Source: JBFISM01 sp041608535
GTDB taxonomy: Bacteria; Actinomycetota; Acidimicrobiia; Spongiisociales; UBA5794
Length of the DNA stretch: 16,183 nucleotides
Assembly (NCBI GenBank): GCA_041608535.1
Contig: JBFISM010000083.1
Coordinates: forward strand, 1-16,183
Reading direction: 5' to 3'
In this document: piece after piece, positions 1 to 7,673 of the stretch
Numbering within the stretch: the first letter of the stretch is position 1
How the letters are laid out: each line of letters opens with the position of its first letter
Notes under the pieces: model-generated
Seen by the model: only the letters and a program-made list of their open reading frames with translations
Told to the model about the DNA's origin: nothing
The model's database searches: none
Program-made: the position numbers and the translations under genes

Positions 1-492
1 ATAGCCGATCTCCTTGAGAGCCGAGTCGACGAGCGCCTGCGGCACCGGCGCTCCGTACTTCGCCAGCAGATCCTTGTCGAGCGAACCTGCATTGACACCC
101 ACTCTGATGGGCACCCCCGCATCGAGCGCCGCCTGGGCCACCGTCTTGATGTGCTCCTCTTTGCGGATGTTGCCGGGGTTGAGCCGGAGCCCGGCCACGC
201 CCGCCTCGAGGGCAGCGAGAGCCAGCCGGTACTGGAAATGGATGTCGGCGATGATCGGTACGGGCGACCGGGGCACGATCTCTGCCAGCCCCTGTGCGGC
301 ATCGACGTCGTTGCAGGTGATCCGCACGATGTCCGCACCCGCCCCGGCAAGTGCATAGACCTGAGCCAGCGTGCCCTCCACATCGGCGGTCTTCGTCGTT
401 GTCATCGACTGCACCGAGATCGGTGCTCCGCCCCCGATCGGCACCCCACCAACGGTGAGACGGCGTGTCGGACGGCGTTCGAATTCGGTCAC
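1..492 (-). CDS. ispG: 4-hydroxy-3-methylbut-2-enyl diphosphate synthase IspG (GcpE), N-terminal part; truncated by window edge
   Basis: IspG makes HMBPP from methylerythritol cyclodiphosphate, the penultimate step of the cytosolic MEP isoprenoid pathway, using a 4Fe-4S cluster. The visible 164 codons read from a GTG (490-492) with an N-terminus containing RRLTVGGVPIGGGAPISVQS, then MTTTKTADV, GADIVRITCND, PIIADIHF, GLRLNPGNI and VPIRVGVNAGSLD. These are the conserved strands of the IspG TIM barrel. The C-terminal iron-sulfur domain and its cysteines lie outside the window. The start sits 7 nt after the rseP stop, so the gene is probably co-transcribed with rseP; dxr, rseP, ispG is the usual actinobacterial order. 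The GTG has no strong Shine-Dalgarno, so its exact position is somewhat uncertain. The family call is secure. Confidence 0.95.
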   Translation of the reverse strand, partial: MTEFERRPTRRLTVGGVPIGGGAPISVQSMTTTKTADVEGTLAQVYALAGAGADIVRITCNDVDAAQGLAEIVPRSPVPIIADIHFQYRLALAALEAGVAGLRLNPGNIRKEEHIKTVAQAALDAGVPIRVGVNAGSLDKDLLAKYGAPVPQALVDSALKEIGY

Positions 493-499
493 GAGCCCG

Positions 500-1762
500 T
501 CAACCGGGGAGGTCCAACGGCCGCACGATGTCGAAGTAGATGCCGAGTATCCCCAACAGGACGATGAAGGCGAACACGGCAGCGGCGACGGGGAGCAGCT
601 TGCGCACGTCGGCCGCCCTTCCCACGATCTTCTCGTAGAGCGCCACGGCGAAATGTCCACCGTCGAGTGGGTAGAGGGGAATCACATTGAGCAGGCCGAC
701 AAACACATTCACCCAGGCGAGCAGTCCCACGGAGACTTCGATGGAGCTGGCGGCGCGGGTGAGCCCGATGGCGCTGATGGGACGCACCTCGTCGAGCACC
801 TCCTCGTTGCCGCCAAAGGTCGCCCCGAGCAGCGAGTCGAAGTTGGTGACGAGTTGCCCGAGCCCGATGGCGCTTTGTTTGGTGGCGAATGCGACGTCTG
901 AGGCCGCCCGCCCTGCGGCCGAGGCGAGAGGCACGGGTATCAGCTCCACAACAGGCGACACGCCTACGAAGCCCACCTCCTCACCATCGAGAATGCGGGT
1001 GGCGAGCACGGTGTCGAAGGTGATTGTCTCCCCGTCCCGCATCACGGTGATCTCGGTCCGCTCACCCGCCAGCGTGTGGGTGATGGCGACGAACCCTTCC
1101 CAGGTGTCGAAGGTGCGACCATTGATGGCAACCAACTGATCGCCCTCCTGCAACCCGATGAGGCCCGCCGGAGCCGGCACGACGCTGTCGGTGGTCGTGT
1201 ACGTGACGAGTGTGCCTCCCCGGTCCACGACGACTTCCACGAGGGAGCCATCGTTGACATCCGTAGGTGTGAGCTGGTCCCAGGGAACGCCGGCGACCGA
1301 GACGATGCGGTCGCCTTCTTCGAGGAGCACCGGTTCGCCCTCACCCTCCCCAGGAACGACGAGGGCTTCGGTGACGTTGTTGATCACGGTGGACGGCACC
1401 GGATCTCCGTAGGCGACGGCCAGGGAGAAGAACAGCAGGTATGCCACGACGAAGTGGCTGACGATGCCGGCGAGGACGACGATCGACTTCTTCCAGAACG
1501 GGTTCTCCCGATATGTGCGCCCCTCGTCCTCGGGGGCCACATCCTCGAACGGATTCATGCCGATGATTCGCACATAGCCGCCAAGGGGGATCGCCTTGAC
1601 GCCGTACTCGGTTTCCCCTCGCTGAGTCGACCAGAGTCGCGGCCCAAATCCGAAGAAGGCCTCGGTCGCCTTCATGTTGAAGGCCTTGGCGGCGAGGAAG
1701 TGTGCCAGCTCGTGGATGATGACCATCAGGATGACGCCGATGATCATGATTGCGGGGCCCAT
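500..1762 (-). CDS. rseP: Site-2 (RIP) zinc metalloprotease, M50 family (RseP/Rip1-like)
   Basis: Membrane-embedded protease that cuts anti-sigma factors or other single-pass proteins inside the bilayer after a first extracytoplasmic cut. The zinc-binding HExxH (HELAH) is at residues 17-21 in the first membrane helix. The third-ligand motif is NVIPLYPLDGGH at about 359-370. Two PDZ-like segments (about 125-200 and 200-258, each with an EGD core) lie between helices at about 93-118 and 345-365, with a last helix near 391-410. The 420-residue length fits actinobacterial Rip1. I chose the ATG at 1762, not codons further upstream, because GGAG lies 7 nt before it and because HExxH then falls at the family's usual place. 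A 130-nt leader separates it from dxr. It lies between dxr and ispG, as in mycobacteria. Its substrates cannot be inferred here. Confidence 0.95.
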   Translation of the reverse strand: MGPAIMIIGVILMVIIHELAHFLAAKAFNMKATEAFFGFGPRLWSTQRGETEYGVKAIPLGGYVRIIGMNPFEDVAPEDEGRTYRENPFWKKSIVVLAGIVSHFVVAYLLFFSLAVAYGDPVPSTVINNVTEALVVPGEGEGEPVLLEEGDRIVSVAGVPWDQLTPTDVNDGSLVEVVVDRGGTLVTYTTTDSVVPAPAGLIGLQEGDQLVAINGRTFDTWEGFVAITHTLAGERTEITVMRDGETITFDTVLATRILDGEEVGFVGVSPVVELIPVPLASAAGRAASDVAFATKQSAIGLGQLVTNFDSLLGATFGGNEEVLDEVRPISAIGLTRAASSIEVSVGLLAWVNVFVGLLNVIPLYPLDGGHFAVALYEKIVGRAADVRKLLPVAAAVFAFIVLLGILGIYFDIVRPLDLPG

Positions 1763-1791
1763 CAGAACACTCCGTGTCGTGGGGATCTCAT
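1762..1791 (-). CDS. Possible nine-codon leader peptide overlapping the rseP start
   Basis: A very short frame reads ATG, eight sense codons (product MRSPRHGVF), then TGA. The final A of TGA is the first base of the rseP ATG (TGATG arrangement). A strong GGAGG lies 7 nt before its ATG (1799-1803). It is in a different frame from rseP, so it is not an alternative rseP start. The strong ribosome site and exact stop/start overlap suggest a translated leader that couples ribosome arrival to rseP. rseP also has its own GGAG, so the leader may be fortuitous. No known peptide family is recognised. Confidence 0.4.
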   Translation of the reverse strand: MRSPRHGVF

Positions 1792-1799
1792 GGTCAAGC

Positions 1800-1826
1800 C
1801 TCCGCCCGGCTCGAGCCGCTGCGGAG
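1800..1826 (-). promoter_or_regulatory. GC hairpin covering the leader-peptide ribosome site upstream of rseP
   Basis: In the transcript, arm CTCCGC (1826-1821) pairs with GCGGAG (1805-1800). Inside lies the perfect palindrome CGGCTCGAGCCG (1807-1818), giving a second short stem with a TCGA loop. The 3' arm contains most of the GGAGG that would serve the leader ORF, so folding should hide that ribosome site. There is no U-run after it, so it does not look like an intrinsic terminator. A translational switch is inference; the complementarity is directly visible. Confidence 0.45.
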
Positions 1827-1892
1827 CCGAGCGTGTGGATGTGTGTGCATGAGATTGTCCGATGCGCCGCATACGGTACTCGTTCGATGGAC

Positions 1893-3071
1893 CTATCTCT
1901 GTAGGTCGTGCGTCTCGATTGCCGCACGTGCCGCCGCCCGGGCCGCGGCATCGGCGTCGAGCACGTCGGCGATGGACTCGGGAATGCGGTCCTCGGTGCG
2001 ATCCAAGACCGTGGCTACTACTCCAATGATGTCCGTGAAGCCGATGCGCTCATCGAGGAAGGCGGCGACCGCTACCTCGTCGGCCGCATTCATCACCGCC
2101 GGTGCGATGCCTCCACGGCGCCCCGCGATGTAACCGAGATCGAGGGCAGGAAAGGTCGCCCGATCCGGAGCCTCGAAGGTGAGCGACCGGCCGGCCAGCT
2201 CGAACGGTGAGGTGTCTGCCGGCGGGCGGTCGGGGTGGGTGATGGCGTACTGGATGGGCAGTCGCATGTCTGGCTCGCCGAGCTGGGCCTTCACCGAGCC
2301 GTCGGCGAACTCCACCAACGAGTGCACGATGCTCTGAGGATGGATCACGACATCGATCCGGTCGTACTCGATGCCGAACAGCAAGTGCGCTTCGATGACC
2401 TCGAGCGCCTTGTTCATCATCGTCGCTGAGTCGATGGTGATCCGCGGACCCATGTCCCAGGTCGGATGATCCAGAGCTTGGCGGGGCGTTATGGCGACGA
2501 GATCGGCGGCGGTCCTCCTCCTGAAGGGCCCCCCGCTGGCGGTGAGGACCAGCCGCCGCACGCTGCTGGGCGCCTCGCCGACGAGACATTGGTAGAGAGC
2601 AGAGTGCTCCGAATCGACGGGAATGATGTGCCCGCCTCCATCACGGGCGGCCGCCGCCACGAGAGGACCTCCGGCGACCATCGTCTCCTTGTTGGCCAGG
2701 GCCAGCCGGTTCCCGGCGCGAAGTGCGGCCAGAGACGGTTCGAGTCCGGCGGCGCCAACGATGCCGTTGACGACGATGGCATCGGGTCGTGCGGCGGCTT
2801 CGACCACCGCCTCCCGGCCGATCGTCAGTCGCTCGCCTATCACCATCGCCCGATGATCCAAGGACTCCTCGGCCGCAACGATGACGGCTGCGCTGGGATG
2901 ACGGGCAGCGATTGCGGCGAGAGAGGACGACCAGCGCCCCGCAGCGAGCACGGCGACCGCATAGTCGAGGCGATCGGCGACCTCGAGCGTTTGTTGCCCG
3001 ATCGACCCGGTTGCCCCGAGGACGACCAGCTCCTTCAGGTCAGAAACCCCGCGTTGTGGAAGATCACCCAC
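1893..3071 (-). CDS. dxr: 1-deoxy-D-xylulose 5-phosphate reductoisomerase
   Basis: Converts DXP to MEP with NADPH, the first committed step of the MEP pathway. With residue 1 at the GTG at 3071, the NADPH loop GATGSIG is at 19-25 and ANKE at 126-129. The metal-binding motif is PVDSEHSA (151-158, ligands D153 and E155), with the third acid E224 in MMNKALEVIEA. ASGGPFR (178-184) and the HPQSIVHS segment (244-251) are also present. The length is normal. The start is uncertain. The GTG overlaps cdsA by 37 nt and has a weak ribosome site. No other ATG, GTG or TTG occurs before the conserved strand. A CTG at 3038 overlaps the cdsA stop (CTGA) and would give the family-typical N-terminus MKELVVLGATGSIG. 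It is translationally coupled to cdsA either way. Confidence 0.95.
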   Translation of the reverse strand: MGDLPQRGVSDLKELVVLGATGSIGQQTLEVADRLDYAVAVLAAGRWSSSLAAIAARHPSAAVIVAAEESLDHRAMVIGERLTIGREAVVEAAARPDAIVVNGIVGAAGLEPSLAALRAGNRLALANKETMVAGGPLVAAAARDGGGHIIPVDSEHSALYQCLVGEAPSSVRRLVLTASGGPFRRRTAADLVAITPRQALDHPTWDMGPRITIDSATMMNKALEVIEAHLLFGIEYDRIDVVIHPQSIVHSLVEFADGSVKAQLGEPDMRLPIQYAITHPDRPPADTSPFELAGRSLTFEAPDRATFPALDLGYIAGRRGGIAPAVMNAADEVAVAAFLDERIGFTDIIGVVATVLDRTEDRIPESIADVLDADAAARAAARAAIETHDLQR

Positions 3072-5005
3072 GCCGCCGGGATCATGAACAGCAAGGCATC
3101 GATGCGATCGAGGATCCCGCCATGGCCGGGAAGCACGGTTCCCATGTCCTTGATCCCGAGCACCCGCTTCACGAGAGAAACGGCGAGGTCGCCAAACGGA
3201 CCGAGCACGATGGCGGCGACTGCGAGCAACGCCCCGGTTTGATAGTCATATGGTGCGAAGAAGGCGAACCCGACGGAGAAGACGATCGTCGCCATGATTC
3301 CGCCGATGAGGCCCTCAACGGTCTTCTTCGGCGAGATGACGGGAGCCATCGGCCGACTCCCCAACCTGCGTCCCACGAAGAATTGCCCAACATCCATCGC
3401 AACGATGGCGATCACCAGTCCGGCGATGAGCCAGCGGAAATCGTCTGCGTCGAGCAAGGGGAATACGAAAGCGCCGAGGCCGCCCACCCAGGCGGTCACG
3501 AGCAGGGTCAGAGCTGCGTCGACGGTCGTGATGCGTTCTGGTGCGGCAACCCCGAATGCCAAGCCACCCACGATGAGAACGAGGATGAGGGCGACCGGCA
3601 CTGCAATGATACCCCACACCCAGGCGCCGACGAGGCAACCGAGCGTGCCGGCGAGGGTGAGCGGGACGACGGGCCGGTAGCCGTGACGGATGAGCACGGC
3701 CGACAGCTCGCCGGCGGCAAGGAAGAACACGACGGTTGCCAGCACACCGATGGCGAGCGGTGCGATCAGCGACAGCGCGAAGAGAACGAGAAGCCCGACT
3801 CCGGTGAGCACCCGGAGCCCGACGTCGGCGGCGGTGCGCACGTCGAGCTGAGCGCCTGCGTGCTCACCGGCGACGTCCTCGAGACCCACCACGCCGGATT
3901 CGAGACCCGGGATGTCTGCCGACACCGCGCTTGGTACGGCGGGTTCGTCTGCACTCCGGGCGACCTCCGCGGCGAGGTCGCTGTAGTCCTGGGTTGTCGT
4001 GCGGACGTAATGCTCATCCGTGAAGAGGTCCCAGTCCGATGATGCGTCCGCCGCATCCTCGGCAGCATCGTCGTGCGGCTCGAGTTCTTCTTCGTCTCGA
4101 CGACCGCGCTTCATCGCACCCATGAACTCGGAGAAGCGACCGGCCCGGCCGGTGCCCTCGTCGCTGTGCTCGGCTCCTTCGCCACCCTGCACAGTGTCCT
4201 GGCCGCCCACTTCTGAACCCTCGCCACCGATCGGAACGGGCTGGTCCCCGGCGCTCGCCGTGTCGTCTGCATCCCCCCCGGCGCCGCCAGATTCGAACGC
4301 GCTGCGGAACTGCTGGAATCGGCTGCTCCCTCCGGATCCACCCTGCTCGAGTTGATCGGCCGATTCGTCGTCTCGGCGGCCCGCAGCGACTTCTTCGGAT
4401 CCCACCTCCGCAGGGGAGACAGCGCCGAACCAGTCTGCATCGGATTCGACGCTCTTCGCGCTTTCGTCGTCACTTCCAGTCCCACCGGTTTCGAGGGCAC
4501 TGCGAAACTGGTCATAGCGGTTGCCACCGGACGCCGGCGTCTCGTCGATCACGTGGTCGGCGCTCTGCGGTGCTCCCTCGTACGGCACTGCGGGGCTGGC
4601 GAGCTCCGAATCGGGCTCGGCGCCGCTCCCGAACCAATCGTCTTCCGCAGAAGTCGTCTCGGGGGAAGTGCCAAAGTCACTGCCTGCGACCGCGGGGGCA
4701 GATTCCGCATCCCCGGTGGCAGGTTCCGCATCCCCGGTGGCAGCGTCGTCCTCGGCCATGGCCTGCATGAACCGCGCAAACCGGTCGCTCCGCGGCGGTT
4801 CTGCCGGAGCCGGATCCGGTTCTGAGTACGCAGGATCGGCATACGGGTCGCGGGGGGCACCCGTTGCGGCCTCCCCGGCTGCCGGATCGTCGCCAGCGTC
4901 CACATCGCCACGGCTCGCCCCACCGTCGGGCTGCAGATCACGCTCCTCATCGGGAGCGGTGATGTCAAACAAGTCGAAGCCGTCGTCGCGCCGTTCGTCG
5001 CTCAT
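3035..5005 (-). CDS. cdsA: Phosphatidate cytidylyltransferase with a ~390-residue acidic, repeat-bearing N-terminal extension
   Basis: Makes CDP-diacylglycerol from phosphatidate and CTP at the inner membrane, feeding all phospholipids. The catalytic part is about residues 390-656: several hydrophobic helices, then RPMAPVISPKKTVEGLIGG (551-569) and the family signature with S610, KR at 613-614, KD at 619-620, HGG at 628-630 and DRID at 633-636. Ordinary CdsA is about 270-300 residues, so the first ~390 residues are extra. They are rich in D, E, G, S, A and P, look disordered, and carry four RF/RY-xx-F motifs at 75-79, 163-167, 229-233 and 290-294. These are interspersed with DWF or DLF motifs near 10-14, 123-125, 191-193 and 324-328. 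The ATG at 5005 follows frr by 29 nt with no clear Shine-Dalgarno. Function of the extension is unknown. Confidence 0.93.
   Translation of the reverse strand: MSDERRDDGFDLFDITAPDEERDLQPDGGASRGDVDAGDDPAAGEAATGAPRDPYADPAYSEPDPAPAEPPRSDRFARFMQAMAEDDAATGDAEPATGDAESAPAVAGSDFGTSPETTSAEDDWFGSGAEPDSELASPAVPYEGAPQSADHVIDETPASGGNRYDQFRSALETGGTGSDDESAKSVESDADWFGAVSPAEVGSEEVAAGRRDDESADQLEQGGSGGSSRFQQFRSAFESGGAGGDADDTASAGDQPVPIGGEGSEVGGQDTVQGGEGAEHSDEGTGRAGRFSEFMGAMKRGRRDEEELEPHDDAAEDAADASSDWDLFTDEHYVRTTTQDYSDLAAEVARSADEPAVPSAVSADIPGLESGVVGLEDVAGEHAGAQLDVRTAADVGLRVLTGVGLLVLFALSLIAPLAIGVLATVVFFLAAGELSAVLIRHGYRPVVPLTLAGTLGCLVGAWVWGIIAVPVALILVLIVGGLAFGVAAPERITTVDAALTLLVTAWVGGLGAFVFPLLDADDFRWLIAGLVIAIVAMDVGQFFVGRRLGSRPMAPVISPKKTVEGLIGGIMATIVFSVGFAFFAPYDYQTGALLAVAAIVLGPFGDLAVSLVKRVLGIKDMGTVLPGHGGILDRIDALLFMIPAAWVIFHNAGFLT
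4703..4743. repeat. 21-bp tandem duplication inside cdsA
   Basis: Two adjacent near-complete copies of a 21-bp unit beginning TTCCGCATCCCC (4703 and 4724). On the coding strand this gives two successive ATGDAE heptad-like units at about residues 89-102 of the CdsA extension. Because 21 is divisible by three, copy-number change would keep the frame. It looks like a recent slipped-strand duplication in a low-complexity linker. Confidence 0.8.
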
Positions 5006-5034
5006 TGTCGGGTGGGAAGCTTGCCGGGGACCGG

Positions 5035-5586
5035 TCAGACCTCCATGAGCTCCTCTTCTTTGTGCTGAAGCAGCTCGTCGAGCCGTTTCACGTGTTGGTC
5101 GGTGAGTTCCTGTAGCTCCTTCTCGCCACGATGGATGTCATCCTCGGAGATCTCACCGTCGAGCGCCTCCATGTCGTCTTTGATGTGGCGCCGCACGTTC
5201 CGCAGTGCGATGCGTCCCTCCTCGGCGATGCTGCGGACGACGCGGATGAGCTCCTTGCGTCGCTCTTCGGTGAGTACCGGGAACACCAGCCGGATGACAT
5301 TGCCGTCGTTGGAGGGATTGAGACCGAGATCGGCCTCCTGGATGGCCTTCTCGATGGCACCGACGGATGACTTGTCGTAGGGCGACACGATGAGCATCCT
5401 CGCTTCGGGAACACTGAACCCGGCGAGTTGCTGGAGCGGAGTCGGCGTGCCGTAATAATCGACGGTCACGCGATGCAGCAGGCCGGGGTTGGCGCGACCT
5501 GTGCGGACGGTGCCGAACTCGCCCGCAGTGTGCTCCACCGCCTGATCCATCTTGGCTGCAGCCTCGGCGAGTAATTCCTTGATCAC
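5035..5586 (-). CDS. frr: Ribosome recycling factor
   Basis: Works with EF-G to split the post-termination ribosome in the cytosol. At 183 residues it is the standard length. It shows the RRF signatures RTGRANPGLL (about 29-38), VDYYGTPTPL (42-51), LNPSNDGNVIRL and LTEERRKEL, and a charged helical C-terminus. The start is a GTG (5584-5586) with GGGAG spaced 6 nt upstream, in the 12-nt gap after pyrH. Its place between pyrH and cdsA is the near-universal bacterial arrangement, so one transcript from rpsB to at least cdsA is likely. Confidence 0.97.
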   Translation of the reverse strand: MIKELLAEAAAKMDQAVEHTAGEFGTVRTGRANPGLLHRVTVDYYGTPTPLQQLAGFSVPEARMLIVSPYDKSSVGAIEKAIQEADLGLNPSNDGNVIRLVFPVLTEERRKELIRVVRSIAEEGRIALRNVRRHIKDDMEALDGEISEDDIHRGEKELQELTDQHVKRLDELLQHKEEELMEV

Positions 5587-5598
5587 GACAGTCTCCCG

Positions 5599-6309
5599 TC
5601 AGTGCACGAGCGTGCCCACGCTGTCGCCGCGGATCGCCGCGCCGATGTTGCCCTCCCCCATCATGGAGAAGACACGGATGGGCAGTGCGTTGTCCATACA
5701 CATCGTAATGGCCGTGCTGTCCATCACCTCGAGTCTCTGTGAGATCACCTCCATGTAGGTCACATCTCGCAGCAGCTCGGCATCCGGATCTTTGTCGGGG
5801 TCGGCGCTGTACACCCCGTCCACCTTGGTCGCCTTGAGCACGGCATCGGCACCGATCTCCGCAGCGCGCAGGGCGGCCGTAGTGTCGGTGGTGAAGAATG
5901 GATTGCCCGTACCTCCTGCCAGCACCACGATTCTGCCCTTCTCCAGATGACGGATGGCGCGCAGGCGGATGTACGGCTCCGCAACCTGCTGGATCGAGAT
6001 CGCAGTCTGCACACGGCACTCGGCGCCGGCGCGTTCGATCCCGTCTCGCAGGGCCAAAGCGTTGATGACGGTGGCGAGCATGCCCATGTAGTCGGCGTTG
6101 GCTCGATCCATGCCTGCAGCGGCCGAGCTCAGACCGCGGAAGATGTTGCCGCCTCCCACCACGATGCCGATCTCATGACCTTCGGCATGGGCCGCGACGA
6201 TCTCCTTGGCCACACGGTCCACCGTCGACGGGCTGATGCCGTAACCGGTGTCCGGATTGGCGAAAGCCTCACCGGAGAGCTTGAGGACGACGCGGCGCTT
6301 GTCGGTCAC
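5599..6309 (-). CDS. pyrH: UMP kinase
   Basis: Phosphorylates UMP to UDP with ATP in the cytosol, supplying pyrimidine nucleotides; the bacterial enzyme is an allosteric hexamer of the amino-acid-kinase fold. Visible motifs are LKLSGE (9-14), VGGGNIFRG (51-59), DRANADYMGM (68-77), GGTGNPFFTTD (132-142) and KATKVDGVY (159-167). At 236 residues it is full length. The GTG start at 6309 overlaps the tsf stop in a GTGA junction, so translation is coupled to tsf. Nothing is missing or unusual. Confidence 0.97.
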   Translation of the reverse strand: MTDKRRVVLKLSGEAFANPDTGYGISPSTVDRVAKEIVAAHAEGHEIGIVVGGGNIFRGLSSAAAGMDRANADYMGMLATVINALALRDGIERAGAECRVQTAISIQQVAEPYIRLRAIRHLEKGRIVVLAGGTGNPFFTTDTTAALRAAEIGADAVLKATKVDGVYSADPDKDPDAELLRDVTYMEVISQRLEVMDSTAITMCMDNALPIRVFSMMGEGNIGAAIRGDSVGTLVH

Positions 6310-6926
6310 GCGGCGGACTCACCCACTTGGAGACGGCTGAACGACGCTACCGAGATGTTCTCGCCCATCGTCACGCCGAGCTGCTGTACATACTCGCCGA
6401 CGGTCCCGTCGAACACGTCTTTCTTGATGAAGTCCTGGTCATAGAGCACATGGTCTGCGTAGAACGAATCGAGGCGGCCGTCCACGATCTTGTCGATGAT
6501 GTGGTCCGGTTTGCCTTCGTTGCGTGCCTGGGCCGCGATGAGGTCTCGCTCCTTGGCAATCACGTCCTCGGGTACCTCGTCTCGCGTCACATAACTGGGG
6601 CGGGCAGCCGCGATGTGCATGGCGAGGTCGTTGGCGACCCGCTGGAAGTCGTCGCTCTTGGCAACGAAATCTGTTTCCGAGGCGAGCACGACGATCACGC
6701 CGATCACGGGTCGTCCCGCCTGGTGGTGAAGATAGTGTCCCACCGCCCCCTCACTCTGCGCCCGGTCGCTGCGCTTGGCGGCCGCGGCCAAGCCCTTCTC
6801 GCGCAGGATGTCCTGTGCCTTCTCCATGTCGCCGCCGGCCTCTTCGAGGGCCCGCTTGGCGTCCATCATCCCTGCCCCGGAGATCTGACGAAGGCTCTGG
6901 ACGTCCGTGGCGGTGAACTCACTCAT
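6306..6926 (-). CDS. tsf: Translation elongation factor Ts, short form
   Basis: Nucleotide exchange factor for EF-Tu. The N-terminal UBA-like domain covers about 1-55. The nucleotide-displacing TDFV motif is at 85-88 within SETDFVAKSDDF, and the C-terminal IKKDVFDGTVGEYVQQLG segment is present. At 206 residues it resembles the compact Thermus-type EF-Ts, not the ~270-280 residue forms of E. coli or Mycobacterium, so part of the core appears absent. The remaining segments are intact, so this looks like a natural short lineage form and not a truncation. The start ATG overlaps the rpsB stop (ATGA) and the stop overlaps the pyrH start. Confidence 0.96.
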   Translation of the reverse strand: MSEFTATDVQSLRQISGAGMMDAKRALEEAGGDMEKAQDILREKGLAAAAKRSDRAQSEGAVGHYLHHQAGRPVIGVIVVLASETDFVAKSDDFQRVANDLAMHIAAARPSYVTRDEVPEDVIAKERDLIAAQARNEGKPDHIIDKIVDGRLDSFYADHVLYDQDFIKKDVFDGTVGEYVQQLGVTMGENISVASFSRLQVGESAA

Positions 6927-7648
6927 GCGTCTGCCTTCTCCATGCGATCCGTGCGGGCGGCGTCGGCCAGCGCCCGGCCATCACGCGCCGCTTCGGCCAT
7001 GATCTGGGTGAGGAGTTGCGAGGAGCGGATGGCGTCGTCGTTCCCGGGGATGACGATGTCGACGTGGTCCGGGTCGCAGTTGGTGTCGACGACGGCGACG
7101 ATGGGAATCCCGAGGCGGGACGCCTCAGCGACTGCGATGTGCTCGGTCTTCACGTCGACGATGAAGACCGCATCTGGGGGCCGGCTCATCGAGCGGACCC
7201 CGCTGAGAACGTACTGCAACTTCTCCAGCTCACGGCGAAGTCGCAGGCGTTCCTTCTTGGGCAGCGAAAGCATCTCACCGGAGGCGTCCATCCGTTCCAG
7301 CTCGATCATGTAGAGCACACGCTTGTAGATGGTCTGGAAGTTGGTCAGCATTCCTCCCAGCCAGCGATTGTTGACGTACGGCATCCCGCTGCGCTCGGCG
7401 GCGAGCCGGATCGGCTCCTGAGCCTGCTTCTTGGTGCCGACGAACAGGACGGTGCCTCCGGCGGCGGCGGTGTCTCGGATGAAGCTTGCCGCCTTCTCGA
7501 TCTGGTCGAGTGTCTGGCGCAGATCCACGATGTGGATCCCGTTGCGGTCGGTGAAGATGTACGGGCGCATCTTCGGATTCCACCGCTTGGTCTGATGACC
7601 GAAGTGAACTCCGGCCTCGAGCAGCTGTCGCATGGTGACGACTGCCAT
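6923..7648 (-). CDS. rpsB: 30S ribosomal protein S2
   Basis: Small-subunit protein bound near the S1/bS1 platform. Hallmarks are the N-terminus MRQLLEAGVHFGHQTKRWNPKM, then VLFVGTKKQA, YVNNRWLGGMLTNF, PDAVFIVD and IPIVAVVDTNCDP. At 241 residues it is of ordinary size. The ATG at 7648 has AAAGGAG 5 nt upstream (7654-7660), the best ribosome site in the window, in keeping with high expression. It heads the rpsB-tsf-pyrH-frr set and is preceded by a structured leader and a possible promoter in the 170-nt gap after xerC. Confidence 0.97.
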   Translation of the reverse strand: MAVVTMRQLLEAGVHFGHQTKRWNPKMRPYIFTDRNGIHIVDLRQTLDQIEKAASFIRDTAAAGGTVLFVGTKKQAQEPIRLAAERSGMPYVNNRWLGGMLTNFQTIYKRVLYMIELERMDASGEMLSLPKKERLRLRRELEKLQYVLSGVRSMSRPPDAVFIVDVKTEHIAVAEASRLGIPIVAVVDTNCDPDHVDIVIPGNDDAIRSSQLLTQIMAEAARDGRALADAARTDRMEKADA

Positions 7649-7673
7649 GGTTGCTCCTTTGGGTTGTACCTCC

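Noticed and set aside
2912..4042. Long plus-strand open frame (376 codons) opposite cdsA and dxr
   Set aside because: Mirror frame of a GC-rich gene. The translation is low-complexity and rich in E, D, H and R, with no domain, while the opposite strand encodes clear CdsA and Dxr.
6327..7313. Plus-strand open frame (328 codons) opposite tsf and rpsB
   Set aside because: Antisense to two unmistakable ribosomal-operon genes; no ribosome site or recognisable domain.
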